A stretch of 64,000 bases of DNA, taken from NCBI GenBank assembly GCA_963753225.1, contig CAVWBQ010000002.1, positions 62,001-126,000 on the forward strand, read 5' to 3'. Source of the stretch: Palsa-504 sp963753225. Its GTDB lineage: Bacteria; Actinomycetota; Actinomycetes; Streptosporangiales; Streptosporangiaceae. The notes below the pieces were generated by a model that was not told where the DNA came from, did no database searches, and worked only from the letters and a program-made list of their open reading frames with translations. Numbering within the stretch: position 1 is the first letter of the stretch; each line of letters starts with the position of its first letter. The translations under genes were made by a program, and so were the position numbers. Of the stretch, positions 25,771-35,030 are shown piece after piece.

Positions 25771-26108
25771 AGTTCCTGCTGCTCCACTACGCGGACGAAA
25801 CCACAGAAATGAACGCCGAGGAGCGCCGGGAAGACCAGGCGCTGCTGGCGACCTGGCTGGAAGACACCATCGCGCGCGGCGTGAACCTGCAGGGGAATTA
25901 CCTGCAGCCGTCGCGGAACGCCGCGACGGTACGCGCGCGCGATGGTGAGCTTCTCGTCGCCGACGGCCCGTTCGCCGAGACGAAAGAGCAGATCGCCGGC
26001 TTTGACATCATCGAATGCGCGGACATGCAGGAGGCGCTTCGGGTCGCGGGCGCGCACCCCACTACCAGGCACGGCACGATCGAGATCCGGCCGTTCCCGC
26101 CGGAGTGA
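25767..26108 (+). CDS. YCII-family protein
   Basis: A 113-residue YCII (DGPF) domain protein: MKFLLLHYAD at the start and the DGPFAETKEQIAGF signature at about residues 66-79. These small ferredoxin-like-fold proteins often sit beside ECF sigma factor genes; none is present here. It is coupled to the preceding small gene by ATGA. Function is unknown beyond the fold. Confidence 0.85.
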   Translation: MKFLLLHYADETTEMNAEERREDQALLATWLEDTIARGVNLQGNYLQPSRNAATVRARDGELLVADGPFAETKEQIAGFDIIECADMQEALRVAGAHPTTRHGTIEIRPFPPE

Positions 26109-26130
26109 GCGGCCGGCACGGGAACCGCAG

Positions 26131-26700
26131 ATGAGGGTCGGAATCTCCGGTACCCACGGGACCGGGAAGACAACGCTGGCGCAGGCGCTGTGCGGGCACT
26201 TGCCGGGCCACGTGGCGGCGGACGAGCCGTACTACCTGCTTGAGGCGGAGGGTTATGAGTTCGGTTTTCCGCCATCGCCAGAGGATTACCGGACACTGCT
26301 GGCGCGTTCGGTACGGAGCCTGAGCTGGCCGCCGTTGCTGCCCGGGGTTGTCTTCGACCGGACGCCGCTGGACTACCTCGCATATCTGGCCGCGACTGGT
26401 GCGGACCTCCCCGGTGAGGCCGGTGCCGCAGCGCTCCAGCCGGCTTTCGCGAGCCTGGATCTGCTGGTCATCACGCCGATAACGCCAGAGACGGAGCAGG
26501 TCTTGCCGGCCGCGGAGCTGCCCCGGCTTCGCGCGGAGATGAATGACTCGCTGCTGGAACTGGTCTACGAGGACCCGCTGAACGCCTGGGAGGACATCCC
26601 GGTGCTGGAGCTGAGCGGGCCACTCGACGGCCGGCTGGACGCGGTCCTTGCCGCGCTGGACCAGACCCGGCGCCCACGGCTCGGTGGTCCAGGGGGATAG
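26131..26700 (+). CDS. P-loop ATPase/kinase (AAA_28, NadR-like)
   Basis: A 189-residue protein with Walker A GTHGTGKTT at residues 7-15, right at the N-terminus, and an acidic segment VVFDRTPLDYLAYLA near 75. This is the layout of AAA_28/NadR-type nucleotide-binding kinases. The ATG at 26131 gives this compact form; the frame runs open further upstream within the YCII gene. The substrate cannot be read from the sequence. Confidence 0.75.
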   Translation: MRVGISGTHGTGKTTLAQALCGHLPGHVAADEPYYLLEAEGYEFGFPPSPEDYRTLLARSVRSLSWPPLLPGVVFDRTPLDYLAYLAATGADLPGEAGAAALQPAFASLDLLVITPITPETEQVLPAAELPRLRAEMNDSLLELVYEDPLNAWEDIPVLELSGPLDGRLDAVLAALDQTRRPRLGGPGG

Positions 26701-26746
26701 ACCCCGCCCGCCACCGTGACCACCCCAGCATGATGCCGCCTGACGA

Positions 26747-28284
26747 TCACGGCGGCCGGGCGCTAGCTGGCGGGAACGAGTCGTCCAGCGTCGCCAGGGT
26801 CGTCCCGTCGCTGGCCAGGCCGGCTACCTGGAACGGCCCCAGTCGTTCGGCACAGACGACCCACGCACCGAAGTGCGACTGGAGCGGGCGGCGGTCTTCG
26901 TGGCCGTCCTGGATGAGGGCTATCTGCGTGACGGCGGGGGCGACCCGGCCGGTGACGACGGCGGCGGGGTATCCCGGCGAGGGCTGCTCCTGGAGGTGCA
27001 TCGACCCGCCGCCGACCATCGGCTGCCCGCCGAGATCCCCGAGGTCACCCGGTTCGGCGATCGGGTCGTGGCCGAAGAAGGCGCCGAAGGAGTAAGGGTC
27101 CCGGGTCCAGCCCGCGCTGGTGCGCGAGTAGATGGCCCGCCGGATCATCGGGTCCCGCTGGCGGCGGCCGTGGCGGGGGAAGATGAGGAACAGGACCACG
27201 GCGCACTGGCTGGCCACCCAGTAGGCGACCGGGACGGCCATCTGGTAGCTCAGTTCCTCCGGCAGCGGGGGCAGCCCGCGGTCGAGCACGTCGAGGCCGG
27301 TGCGGGTGATGTTGTCCGGGTGGAACAGCGGCGGCAGATCGGCCGGCAGGGTCTCGTCCCCGCCGTTGCCCTCTGCAGGCGGCGGCGCGCAGGCCGTCGA
27401 TGTCGTCCTGCTTCCGCAGCACGTTGATCAGTTCAAATCGCGCCGGCCCGGACCAGTCGGGATCCTGGCTGTCGACCAGCCGCCGCAGGACGGATTTCGC
27501 CTGGCTGAGGTCACCTTGGCGGTAGAGCAGCTTTCCGACCGAGAACCAGGCGCGACCGGCCAGGTCGGCGCGGCCTGAGTCGATCGCCTGCTGGTAGGCG
27601 GCCAGCGCGCCGTCACGATCCCCGCGCATGCTCAGCCAGTGGCCCAGCCCCATCATCGCCTCGGGTGCCCACGTGGGGTGCCCCGTGGCGATCGCGTCCT
27701 GGAAGGCCGCCCGGCCGCCGGTCATGTCCCCCGCGGAACAGAGCTGGCCCCCGAGGTCCACCATGCCTTCGGCGGCTACGTCGGGGTCGCCGGAGCCGAT
27801 GGCCCGGTGCAGGCATGCGCGCGCCGTCCGCGTCGCCCAGGCATTCGCGCACAAGTGACGCCAGGCTGAGCAGCGCGCGATCGTGGCCGAGGTCGACGGC
27901 CTGCTGGTAGGCGTCACGGGCCGCCTCGAACTCGTCCTGCCAGCTGAGCAGGTCGCCCAGGTCGGCCAGCGCCCGGGCATCTCCGGCGGCGGCCCGCCTC
28001 CGGCTGTAGCCGGTCAGCGCCGTGGTCATCGCGGCGCGCAATCCGGGCTGCTCGTCGAGCGCGTCATACAGCCAGTCCTCGAGTTCGGCCCGCCGCGCCG
28101 GATCGGCCGGGCTGGCCAGGAAGTCCGCGAGCGGCACCGGGTCGCCGGGCACCATCCGCAGCAGGCTGCGGCCCAGCGCCTCGGGCGTGTCCGGGGCTGC
28201 CTCGGCGTGCGGAGCCAGCGCTCGCGGGCCGTACGCCGCGGCCGCGGCCGCCATGAACGAGACTGCCTGCTCCGACAGCGACAC
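26747..28284 (-). pseudogene. TPR-repeat protein gene with two frameshifts
   Basis: Three minus-strand frames add up to one protein of about 510 residues. Frame 1 starts at the GTG at 28284 (VSLSEQAVSFMAAAAAAYG) and gives the N-terminus and first TPR-like helices. Frame 2 carries on from ACLHRAIGSGDPDVAAEG through TPR units such as GDRDGALAAYQQAIDSG. Frame 3 carries PAEGNGGDETLPADLPPLF and the C-terminal domain to the stop at 26747. The first break is in a GCGCGC run near 27815-27825, the second in a GCC run near 27385. Both breaks need the same correction (two bases missing or one extra), so assembly error is possible. Confidence 0.7.
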
Positions 28285-28328
28285 CGGCGTCCTCCAGGTA
28301 GGAATGCCCGCGGCAGAACCGTACGCTG

Positions 28329-29123
28329 CTAGCCCTCGGGCTTTGGGACGGCGGCCGAAAGGAAGGCCGGGGGCTCGCCGCCGCCGTGCAGGGTCAGGCT
28401 GGAGCCGCTGATGTAGGACGCCTGAGGCGAGGCCAGGAACTGACAGGCGCCGGCCACGTCTTCCGGGGTGGCCATCCGGCCCAGCGGGACGCCGGCGGCG
28501 ATGCCCGCCATGACGCCGGCATCGCCGTAGTGCGGGAGGGAGGCTTCGGTCGTCACGAAGCCCGGAACGACGGTGTTCACCCTGACCTTGGGTGCCCACT
28601 CGATGGCCAGGCTGGTGACCAGGTGGTGCAGGCCGGCCTTGGCCGCGCCGTAAGCCGCGGTGCCCGGCGACGGGCGGGTACCGCTCACGCTGCCGATCAT
28701 GATGATCGACCCGCCGTCCGGCTGCCCCTGCATCACTGCGTTAGCCGCCTGGGCGACGTGCAGCGGCGCGATCAGGTTCAGCTCGATAACCTTCGCGTGG
28801 AACCGCGGCGAAGCGGTGGCGGCCGCGACGGGCGGGGAGCCGCCCGCGTTGCTGATCACGACGTCCACGCCGCCGAACTGGTCCGCACCGGCCTGGATCA
28901 GCCGCCGCGCCTGCTCCGGGTCCCTGACGTCCGCTTGGGTGAACGAGGCGGTCCGGCCGTCCGCGGCGGGCGGGGACGCGGGCTCGTTGCGAGCGCAGAC
29001 CATTACCTGGGCACCGCAGCGGAGGAACCCCTGGGCGATGCCCGTCCCGATGCCTCGCGTGCCACCGGTCACGATCACGCGGAGGCCGGAAAGGCCGGGA
29101 AACGGTTGGTCGACGGGCTGCAT
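28329..29123 (-). CDS. SDR of the C/D-ring region (Rv3549c-like)
   Basis: A 264-residue SDR with TGGTRGIG near 19-26, NAGGSPP near 92, a serine region MIGSVSGTRPSPGTAAYGAAKAG at about 143, and a C-terminal GGGEPPAFL. GTRPSPGTAAYGAAK and VCARN closely follow Rv3549c of M. tuberculosis, which sits beside echA20 just as here. The gene is divergent from echA20 with a KstR2-type box in between. It is probably an oxidoreductase for a ring-degradation intermediate; the exact step is not settled. Confidence 0.85.
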   Translation of the reverse strand: MQPVDQPFPGLSGLRVIVTGGTRGIGTGIAQGFLRCGAQVMVCARNEPASPPAADGRTASFTQADVRDPEQARRLIQAGADQFGGVDVVISNAGGSPPVAAATASPRFHAKVIELNLIAPLHVAQAANAVMQGQPDGGSIIMIGSVSGTRPSPGTAAYGAAKAGLHHLVTSLAIEWAPKVRVNTVVPGFVTTEASLPHYGDAGVMAGIAAGVPLGRMATPEDVAGACQFLASPQASYISGSSLTLHGGGEPPAFLSAAVPKPEG

Positions 29124-29147
29124 GGCGCCATGTTAGGCTCGCGCCCA

Positions 29148-29161
29148 AGCAAACGCTAGGT
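29148..29161. promoter_or_regulatory. KstR2-type operator (two mismatches)
   Basis: AGCAAACGCTAGGT compares with AnCAAGnnCTTGnT. It is located between the divergent SDR and echA20-ipdABC genes, as expected for KstR2 control. Confidence 0.5.
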
Positions 29162-29221
29162 CAAGGAACGCGCAGGTGAGGCGCTTTGTCTGCGTCTTGA
29201 GGTGCGCACGCCGGGGGCGCG

Positions 29222-29995
29222 ATGAGCGTTGAGGTGCGGACGGCGGACGGGATCGCCGAGGTGGTCATCGATTTCCCGCCGGTCAACGCGCTGCCCGTGC
29301 AGGGCTGGTACGACCTGGCGGACGCGATCGCGGCGGCGGGCGCCGCCTCGGGCACGCGGGCGGTGATCCTGGCCGCGGCGGGCCGCGGCTTCTGCGCCGG
29401 GGTGGACATCAAGGAGATGCAGCGTACGCAGAGCCAGCAAGGGGGGCACGAGGCCCTGCTCGGCGCCAACCGGGGCTGCGCGGCCGCGTTCGCCGCGGTC
29501 TACGACTGCCCGGTGCCGGTGATCGCCGCGGTGCACGGCTTCTGCCTGGGCGGCGGTGTCGGCCTCGCCGGCAACGCGGACATCGTGATCGCCGCCGAGG
29601 ACGCGACGTTCGGGCTGCCCGAGGTGGACCGGGGCGCGCTGGGCGCGGCCACGCACCTGGCCCGGCTGGTGCCGCAGCCGCTGATGCGCGCCATGGTCTA
29701 CACCTGCCGGACCGTCACCGCGCGGCAGCTGCTCGCCTTCGGTACCGTGCTCGACGTGGTGCCGCCCGCAGAGCTGAGGAGCGCGGCAAGACGGCTAGCG
29801 GAGGAGATCGCGGCCAAGGACCCGGCGGTGATCCGGCTGGCCAAGCAGTCGCTGAACGGCATCGACCCGGTTGACGTCAAGCGGTCCTACCGGTACGAGC
29901 AGGGGTTCACCTTCGAGCTGAACCTGGCCGGCGCCGGGGACCGGGCCCGCCAGGCCTTCGTCGACGGGAAGCAAGCGGACGGGAAGCGAGCGTGA
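29222..29995 (+). CDS. echA20: Ring-opening enoyl-CoA hydratase-family enzyme EchA20
   Basis: A 257-residue crotonase-fold protein. The oxyanion loops are AGRGFCAGVDIKEM (about 57-70) and GFCLGGGVGLAGNADI (about 105-120). In mycobacterial and rhodococcal sterol breakdown EchA20 hydrolyses ring D of the bicyclic HIP-derived CoA thioester. It is followed without gaps by ipdA, ipdB and ipdC, the same order as Rv3550-Rv3553. It is divergent from the Rv3549c-like SDR, with a KstR2-type box upstream. Confidence 0.92.
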   Translation: MSVEVRTADGIAEVVIDFPPVNALPVQGWYDLADAIAAAGAASGTRAVILAAAGRGFCAGVDIKEMQRTQSQQGGHEALLGANRGCAAAFAAVYDCPVPVIAAVHGFCLGGGVGLAGNADIVIAAEDATFGLPEVDRGALGAATHLARLVPQPLMRAMVYTCRTVTARQLLAFGTVLDVVPPAELRSAARRLAEEIAAKDPAVIRLAKQSLNGIDPVDVKRSYRYEQGFTFELNLAGAGDRARQAFVDGKQADGKRA

Positions 29996-30816
29996 CGCCG
30001 GACGAGATCGCCGCGGAGCTGCGGGACGGGATGACGATCGGGATCGGCGGGTGGGGTTCGCGGCGCAAGCCGATGGCCCTGGTCCGGGCGATCCTGCGCT
30101 CACCGCTGGCGGACCTCACGGTCGTGTCCTACGCGGGCCCCGACGTCGGACTGCTGGTCGCGTCCGGGCAGGCCAGGCGGGTGGTCACGGGGTTCGCGTC
30201 GCTGGACTCGATCCCCCTGGAGCCGAACTTCCGGCGGGCCCGTCAGGATGGCACGGTCGAACTGACCGAGCTGGACGAGGGCATGCTGCACTGGGGCCTG
30301 CTGGCAGCGGCGCACCGGCTGCCGTTCCTGCCGATCCGGGCCGGGCTCGGCTCCGGCGTGCTCGAGGTCAACCCGGAGCTGCGCACGGTCCGCTCCCCGT
30401 ACGCGGATGACGAGGAGCTGGTGGCCATGCCCGCGCTGCGGCTGGACGCCGCGCTGGTGCACATGAACCGGGCCGACGCCGGGGGCAACGGCCAGTACCT
30501 CGGCCCGGACCCGTACTTCGACGACCTGTTCTGCCTGGCGGCCGAGCGGGCGTACGTCTCGTGCGAGCGGATCGTGCCGTCGCTGGCTCTCGGGGAGGGT
30601 CCGCCGCAGACCCTGCTGCTGAACCGGGCGATGGTGCACGGGGTCACGCAGACGCCGAACGGCGCCCACTTCACCAGCTGCGTCCCCGACTACGGCCGGG
30701 ACGAGGCCTTCCAGAAGCGCTACGCGGCGGCCGCGGCCGATCCCGCGGAATGGAAGAAGTTCCGCGCCAAGTATCTCGAAACCGACGAGGCGGACTACCA
30801 GAGGGCAGTTCAGTGA
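29992..30816 (+). CDS. ipdA: IpdA, alpha subunit of the last-ring hydrolase
   Basis: A 274-residue class I CoA-transferase-fold protein with a glycine-rich loop IGIGGWGSRRKP (about 16-27). IpdA and IpdB form a heterotetramer that hydrolyses ring C of COCHEA-CoA despite the transferase fold. The GTG start overlaps the echA20 stop and its own stop overlaps ipdB (GTGA both times), so subunits are made together. Assignment rests on fold, length and unbroken echA20-ipdABC order. Confidence 0.92.
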   Translation: MTPDEIAAELRDGMTIGIGGWGSRRKPMALVRAILRSPLADLTVVSYAGPDVGLLVASGQARRVVTGFASLDSIPLEPNFRRARQDGTVELTELDEGMLHWGLLAAAHRLPFLPIRAGLGSGVLEVNPELRTVRSPYADDEELVAMPALRLDAALVHMNRADAGGNGQYLGPDPYFDDLFCLAAERAYVSCERIVPSLALGEGPPQTLLLNRAMVHGVTQTPNGAHFTSCVPDYGRDEAFQKRYAAAAADPAEWKKFRAKYLETDEADYQRAVQ

Positions 30817-31529
30817 ACGCGACCAGGGCGGAGGTCTGCGTGGCGGCCTGCGCCGAGGCGTGGCGCGGCGACGGCGCGATCCTGGCCAGCCCGATGGGGG
30901 TGATCCCGACGCTCGGCGCCCGGCTGGCCCGGCTCACGTTCGCGCCTGACCTGCTGCTGACCGACGGCGAGGCGTACCTGGTCGACGAGGATGGTCAGGT
31001 GGAGGGCTGGCTGCCGTACGCCAAGGTGTTCACGATGCTCGCGGCCGGCCGCAGGCACGTGATGATGGGCGCGGCCCAGATCGACAGGTACGGGAACCAG
31101 AACATCTCCTGCATCGGCGACTGGCGGCGGCCGAAGGCGCAGCTGCTCGGGGTGCGCGGAGCACCGGGCAACACGGTGAACCACCCGGTCAGCTACTGGG
31201 TCCCGCGGCACTCGCCGCGGGTGTTCACGCCCCGGGTGGACATGGTCTGCGGGGTCGGCTACGACCGCGGCGCGTGCGAGCTGCGGGTGGTGGTGACCAA
31301 CCTGGCCGTGCTGGATTTCGGGCTCAATTCCGAGGGGATGGCGGAGCGGGTGATGCGGCTGCGTTCGGTGCATCCGGGCGTGCAGGTCGCGGACGTGCTG
31401 GCGGCCACCGGGTTCCCGCTCGCCGTCCCGGACGAGGTGCCGGTCACGCGGGCGCCCGCGGCGGCCGAGCTCGACCTGATCAGGACCCGGCTCGACCCCG
31501 CCGGGGCCAGGGAGCGCGAGCTGGCATGA
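30813..31529 (+). CDS. ipdB: IpdB, beta subunit of the last-ring hydrolase
   Basis: A 238-residue CoA-transferase beta-type protein (SPMGVIPTLGARLA near 30, MMGAAQIDRYGNQNIS near 90). The GTG start at 30813 is used; a longer frame upstream lies within ipdA. It would pair with IpdA in opening the final ring of the sterol nucleus. The ipdC start overlaps its stop. Confidence 0.92.
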   Translation: MNATRAEVCVAACAEAWRGDGAILASPMGVIPTLGARLARLTFAPDLLLTDGEAYLVDEDGQVEGWLPYAKVFTMLAAGRRHVMMGAAQIDRYGNQNISCIGDWRRPKAQLLGVRGAPGNTVNHPVSYWVPRHSPRVFTPRVDMVCGVGYDRGACELRVVVTNLAVLDFGLNSEGMAERVMRLRSVHPGVQVADVLAATGFPLAVPDEVPVTRAPAAAELDLIRTRLDPAGARERELA

Positions 31530-32659
31530 GCGAGCCGGGGGCAAGCGAGGTCCGGACCCCGCTGACCGAGTTGCTGGGCATCCGCTACCCGGTCGTGCAG
31601 GCCGCGATGGGGTACGTGTCCGGGCCGCGGCTGGCCGCCGCGGTGTCCGACGCCGGCGGCCTCGGCCTGATCGCGTCGGCCACGATGAGCCTGGCCGAAT
31701 TGGAGAAGGCGATCGAGGAGACGGCGGGGCGGACACCACACCCGTTCGGGGTAAATCTGCGGGCCGATGCCCCGGATGCGACCGAACGGGTCCGGCTGAT
31801 CGTCGCCCGCCGGGTCCCGGTCGCCTCGTTCGCGCAGGCCCCTAGACGCGAACTGATCGCGACGCTGAGGGACGCGGGCGTGGTCACGATCGCCTCGATC
31901 GGGGCGCGGCGGCACGCGGAGAAGGCGGCCGGCTGGGGCATCGACGCGGTGATCGCGACCGGCGCCGAGGGCGGCGGGCACGTCGGCGCGGTGCCGACCA
32001 GCCTGCTGGTCCCCCAGGTCGCGGCCGCGGTGGACATCCCGGTGATCGCGGCCGGCGGGTTCTTCGACGGCCGCGGCCTGGTCGCCGCGCTGGCCTGGGG
32101 CGCGGCCGGGATCGCGATGGGCACGCGGTTCCTGCTGACCAGCGACAGCCCGGTGGCCGACGCGGTCAAGCAGGTCTACCTGGCCGCGGGCCTGGACGGC
32201 ACCGTGGTCACCACCCGGGTAGACGGGGTGCCGCATCGTGTGCTGCGCACGACGATGGTCGACCAGCTCGAGCGCGGGGGGCGCGGGGGGCTCCGAGGGC
32301 ACGGAGGGCACGGGGGGCGAGGAGGTGGGCTGGCGACGCTCGCGCGGTCGGCGCGGAACGCCGTCGCGTTCCGGGGGGTGTCCGGGATGGGGTGGCGGGA
32401 GATGCTGCGGCAGGGCCGGGAGATGCGGCGGGGCACGGGGCGGCAGAGTGGCGGGCTGAGCTGGGGGCAGGTGCTGATGGCGGCGAACACCCCCGTGCTG
32501 CTCCGCGCGGCCATGGTGGACGGCAGGACCGACCTCGGGCTGATGTCATCGGGGCAGGTGGCCGGGCTGATCGGCGACCTGCCGTCGTGCGCGGAGCTGA
32601 TCGAGGCGATCATGGCCGAGGCCGGCGCCACCCTGGACCGGCTCAGACGCGTTCGATGA
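31526..32659 (+). CDS. ipdC: IpdC, flavin-dependent HIC-CoA reductase
   Basis: A 377-residue protein of the nitronate monooxygenase/FMN TIM-barrel family, with PVVQAAMGYVSG near the start, an FMN phosphate region GAEGGGHVG and IAAGGFFDGRG around 150-180. IpdC reduces 5-OH-HIC-CoA before ring opening. The ATG overlaps the ipdB stop. Residues about 252-270 are a Gly/Arg/His-rich insert coded by a G-rich tract (32277-32330). The 3' end overlaps the convergent fadA6 by 17 bp. Confidence 0.9.
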   Translation: MSEPGASEVRTPLTELLGIRYPVVQAAMGYVSGPRLAAAVSDAGGLGLIASATMSLAELEKAIEETAGRTPHPFGVNLRADAPDATERVRLIVARRVPVASFAQAPRRELIATLRDAGVVTIASIGARRHAEKAAGWGIDAVIATGAEGGGHVGAVPTSLLVPQVAAAVDIPVIAAGGFFDGRGLVAALAWGAAGIAMGTRFLLTSDSPVADAVKQVYLAAGLDGTVVTTRVDGVPHRVLRTTMVDQLERGGRGGLRGHGGHGGRGGGLATLARSARNAVAFRGVSGMGWREMLRQGREMRRGTGRQSGGLSWGQVLMAANTPVLLRAAMVDGRTDLGLMSSGQVAGLIGDLPSCAELIEAIMAEAGATLDRLRRVR

Positions 32660-33776
32660 TCGTGACGTTGGCCTGGCCGCCGCCCTCGCACATGGTGACC
32701 AGGCCGCGGCGGGCGCCGGTGCGCTCCAGGGCGTGGACGCCGGTGGTGAGCAGGCGGGCGCCGGTAGCGCCGAGCGGGTGGCCGAGCGCGATCGCGCCGC
32801 CGCTGACGTTCACCCGGGCCAGGTCCGCGCCGGTCTCGCGCTGCCAGGCCAGGACCACAGACGCGAACGCCTCGTTGATCTCGACCAGGTCGATGTCGTC
32901 CAGGGTGAGCCCGGTCCTGTGCAGGGCATGGGCGGTCGCGGCGATCGGCGCGGTGAGCATCAGCACCGGGTCGTCGCCGCGCGCGGACAGGTGGGTGATC
33001 CGGGCCCGCGGGCGCAGCCCGTGCCGGCGGACCGCGTGGTCCGAGGCGATCAGCAGGGCGGCCGCGCCGTCGGAAATCTGGCTGGACAGCGCGGCGGTGA
33101 TCAGGCCGCCCTCGCGCAGCGGCCGGAGCGCGGCCATCTTCTCCAGGGTGGTGTCGCGGCGCGGGCCCTCGTCCTCTGCTGTGTCGCCGTAGGGCGCGAT
33201 CTCGGCGGTGAAGGCGCCGTCGTCGATCGCCTGGGCGGCCCGCTGGTGGCTGGCCAGCGCGAAGCGCTCCATCTCGGCGCGGCCGATCCCCCACTTGGCG
33301 GCGATCAGGTCCGCCGCCCGGAACTGGGAGATCTCCTCGGTGCCGTACCTGGCCCGCCAGCCCTCCGAGCCGCTGAACGGGTCTGTGGAGCCCATGGCCG
33401 AGGCGATCGGCACCATGCTCATGTTCTGCACGCCGCCCGCGACCACCAGCTCGGCCGTACCGCTGAGCACCGCCTGCGCGGCGAAGTGCACGGCTTGCTG
33501 GGACGAGCCGCACTGCCGGTCCACGGTGACGCCCGGCACCGCCTCGGGCAGGCCCGCCGCGAGCCAGGCGGTGCGGGCGATGTCGCCGGCCTGCGGGCCG
33601 ACCGTGTCCACGCAGCCGAACACCACGTCGTCGACCGCGCCCGGGTCGGCCTGGGTGCGGGCCAGCAGGGCCTTGATGACGTGCGCGCCCAGATCGGCGG
33701 GGTGTGCGGCGGCCAGGCCACCGCCGCGGCGGGTGACCGGGGTGCGCACCGCGTCGATAATGAAGGCCTCGGGCAC
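32643..33776 (-). CDS. fadA6: Thiolase FadA6
   Basis: A 377-residue thiolase with the nucleophilic Cys in DRQCGSSQQA near 91, NEAFA near 320, GGAIALGHPLGATGAR near 345, and CEGGGQAN at the C-terminus. The last two regions carry the catalytic His and Cys. The sequence follows Rv3556c (FadA6) closely, including MPEAFIIDAVRTPV-type start and ISDGAAALLIAS. FadA6 acts in beta-oxidation of opened C/D-ring intermediates. It is divergent from chsE2 with a perfect KstR box in the shared promoter. Confidence 0.92.
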   Translation of the reverse strand: MPEAFIIDAVRTPVTRRGGGLAAAHPADLGAHVIKALLARTQADPGAVDDVVFGCVDTVGPQAGDIARTAWLAAGLPEAVPGVTVDRQCGSSQQAVHFAAQAVLSGTAELVVAGGVQNMSMVPIASAMGSTDPFSGSEGWRARYGTEEISQFRAADLIAAKWGIGRAEMERFALASHQRAAQAIDDGAFTAEIAPYGDTAEDEGPRRDTTLEKMAALRPLREGGLITAALSSQISDGAAALLIASDHAVRRHGLRPRARITHLSARGDDPVLMLTAPIAATAHALHRTGLTLDDIDLVEINEAFASVVLAWQRETGADLARVNVSGGAIALGHPLGATGARLLTTGVHALERTGARRGLVTMCEGGGQANVTIIERV

Positions 33777-33799
33777 CGTCGCCTCCCGGTGTAAGCTTT

Positions 33800-33813
33800 T
33801 AGAACACGTTCTA
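33800..33813. promoter_or_regulatory. KstR operator, perfect palindrome
   Basis: TAGAACACGTTCTA lies 15 bp before the chsE2 start and 23 bp before the divergent fadA6 start. Confidence 0.85.
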
Positions 33814-33828
33814 GTTTAGGGGACCTGC

Positions 33829-35004
33829 ATGCGCATCGCCTACACCCCGGAGCAGGAACGACTGCGGCAGGAACTGCGCGCGTACTTCGCCGGGCTGATG
33901 ACGCCGGACGTACGCGCGGCGTTGTCCGGGGGGGACGAAGGGCTCGGGGACGGTGAGGCGTACCGCCAGGTCGTTCGCCAGCTCGGGAAGGACGGCTGGC
34001 TGGCGCTCGCCTGGCCCGCCGAGCACGGCGGGCGCGGCGGCACCATGCTCGACCAGCTCATCTTCACCGACGAGGCGGCCATCGCCCGGGTGCCGGTGCC
34101 GTTCCTGACCATCAACACGGTGGGGCCGACGATCATGCGGTACGGGACGCCGGAGCAGAAGGCGTTCTACCTGCCGCGGATCGCCGCGGGCGAGATCCAC
34201 TTCTCGATCGGGTACTCCGAGCCCGAGGCAGGCACCGACCTGGCGGCTTTGCGGACGGTGGCCGTGCGGGACGGGGAGGAGTACGTGATCGACGGGCAGA
34301 AGATGTGGACCAGCCTGATCCAGTACGCCGACTACGTCTGGCTCGCCTGCCGGACCAATCCCGAGGCGGAGCGGCACCGGGGGCTGTCCATCATCATCGT
34401 GCCGACTTCTGCCGAGGGCTTTTCCTGGACGCCGGTGCGGACGGTCGCGGGCGTGACGACCAGCGCGACCTACTACTCCTCGGTGCGGGTGCCTTCCTCG
34501 TCCCTGGTCGGCGAGGAGAACCGGGGCTGGCCGCTGATCACCAACCAGCTCAACCACGAGCGGGTGGCGCTGACCTCGGCGGCGCCGGTGATGTCGGCGC
34601 TGGCTGACGTGCGGGACTGGGCCGCGTCGGCCCGGCTGGCTGGCGGGGAGCGGGTGATCGACGCGGAGTGGGTCCGGCTCAGCCTGGCCCGGGTGCACGC
34701 CAAGGCGGAGTTCCTGAAGCTCATGAACTGGAGGGTGGCTTCGGGTGGTGTGGTGGGGCCGGCCGACGCGTCGGCCACGAAGGTGTTCGGCACCGAGTTC
34801 GCGGTCGAGGCCTACCGGCTGCTGATGGAGGTGCTGGGCGCATCCGCTGTGGTGCGGTCGGGCTCGCCCGGCGAGGTGCTGGCCGGGCGGATCGAGCGTG
34901 CGCACCGGGCCGCGCTCATCCTGACCTTCGGCGGCGGCACCAACGAGGTGCAGCGCGACATCATCGCGGCCGCCGGGCTCGGGCTGCCCTTTTCCCGTAG
35001 GTAG
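33829..35004 (+). CDS. chsE2: Acyl-CoA dehydrogenase ChsE2 (FadE29-like)
   Basis: A 391-residue acyl-CoA dehydrogenase. GYSEPEAGTDLAALRTVAVRDG at about 125-146 is the FAD/substrate region, and FGGGTNEVQRDIIA closes the protein. The closest recalled match is Rv3543c (FadE29/ChsE2). With ChsE1 it forms an alpha2beta2 enzyme that dehydrogenates the C3 side chain (3-oxo-4-pregnene-20-carboxyl-CoA). The partner gene follows 26 bp on. The order is the reverse of chsE1-chsE2 naming but the same as the pair in sterol degraders. Confidence 0.9.
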   Translation: MRIAYTPEQERLRQELRAYFAGLMTPDVRAALSGGDEGLGDGEAYRQVVRQLGKDGWLALAWPAEHGGRGGTMLDQLIFTDEAAIARVPVPFLTINTVGPTIMRYGTPEQKAFYLPRIAAGEIHFSIGYSEPEAGTDLAALRTVAVRDGEEYVIDGQKMWTSLIQYADYVWLACRTNPEAERHRGLSIIIVPTSAEGFSWTPVRTVAGVTTSATYYSSVRVPSSSLVGEENRGWPLITNQLNHERVALTSAAPVMSALADVRDWAASARLAGGERVIDAEWVRLSLARVHAKAEFLKLMNWRVASGGVVGPADASATKVFGTEFAVEAYRLLMEVLGASAVVRSGSPGEVLAGRIERAHRAALILTFGGGTNEVQRDIIAAAGLGLPFSRR

Positions 35005-35030
35005 CGTCTCGTCGATAGCGAGGGTTTGGC

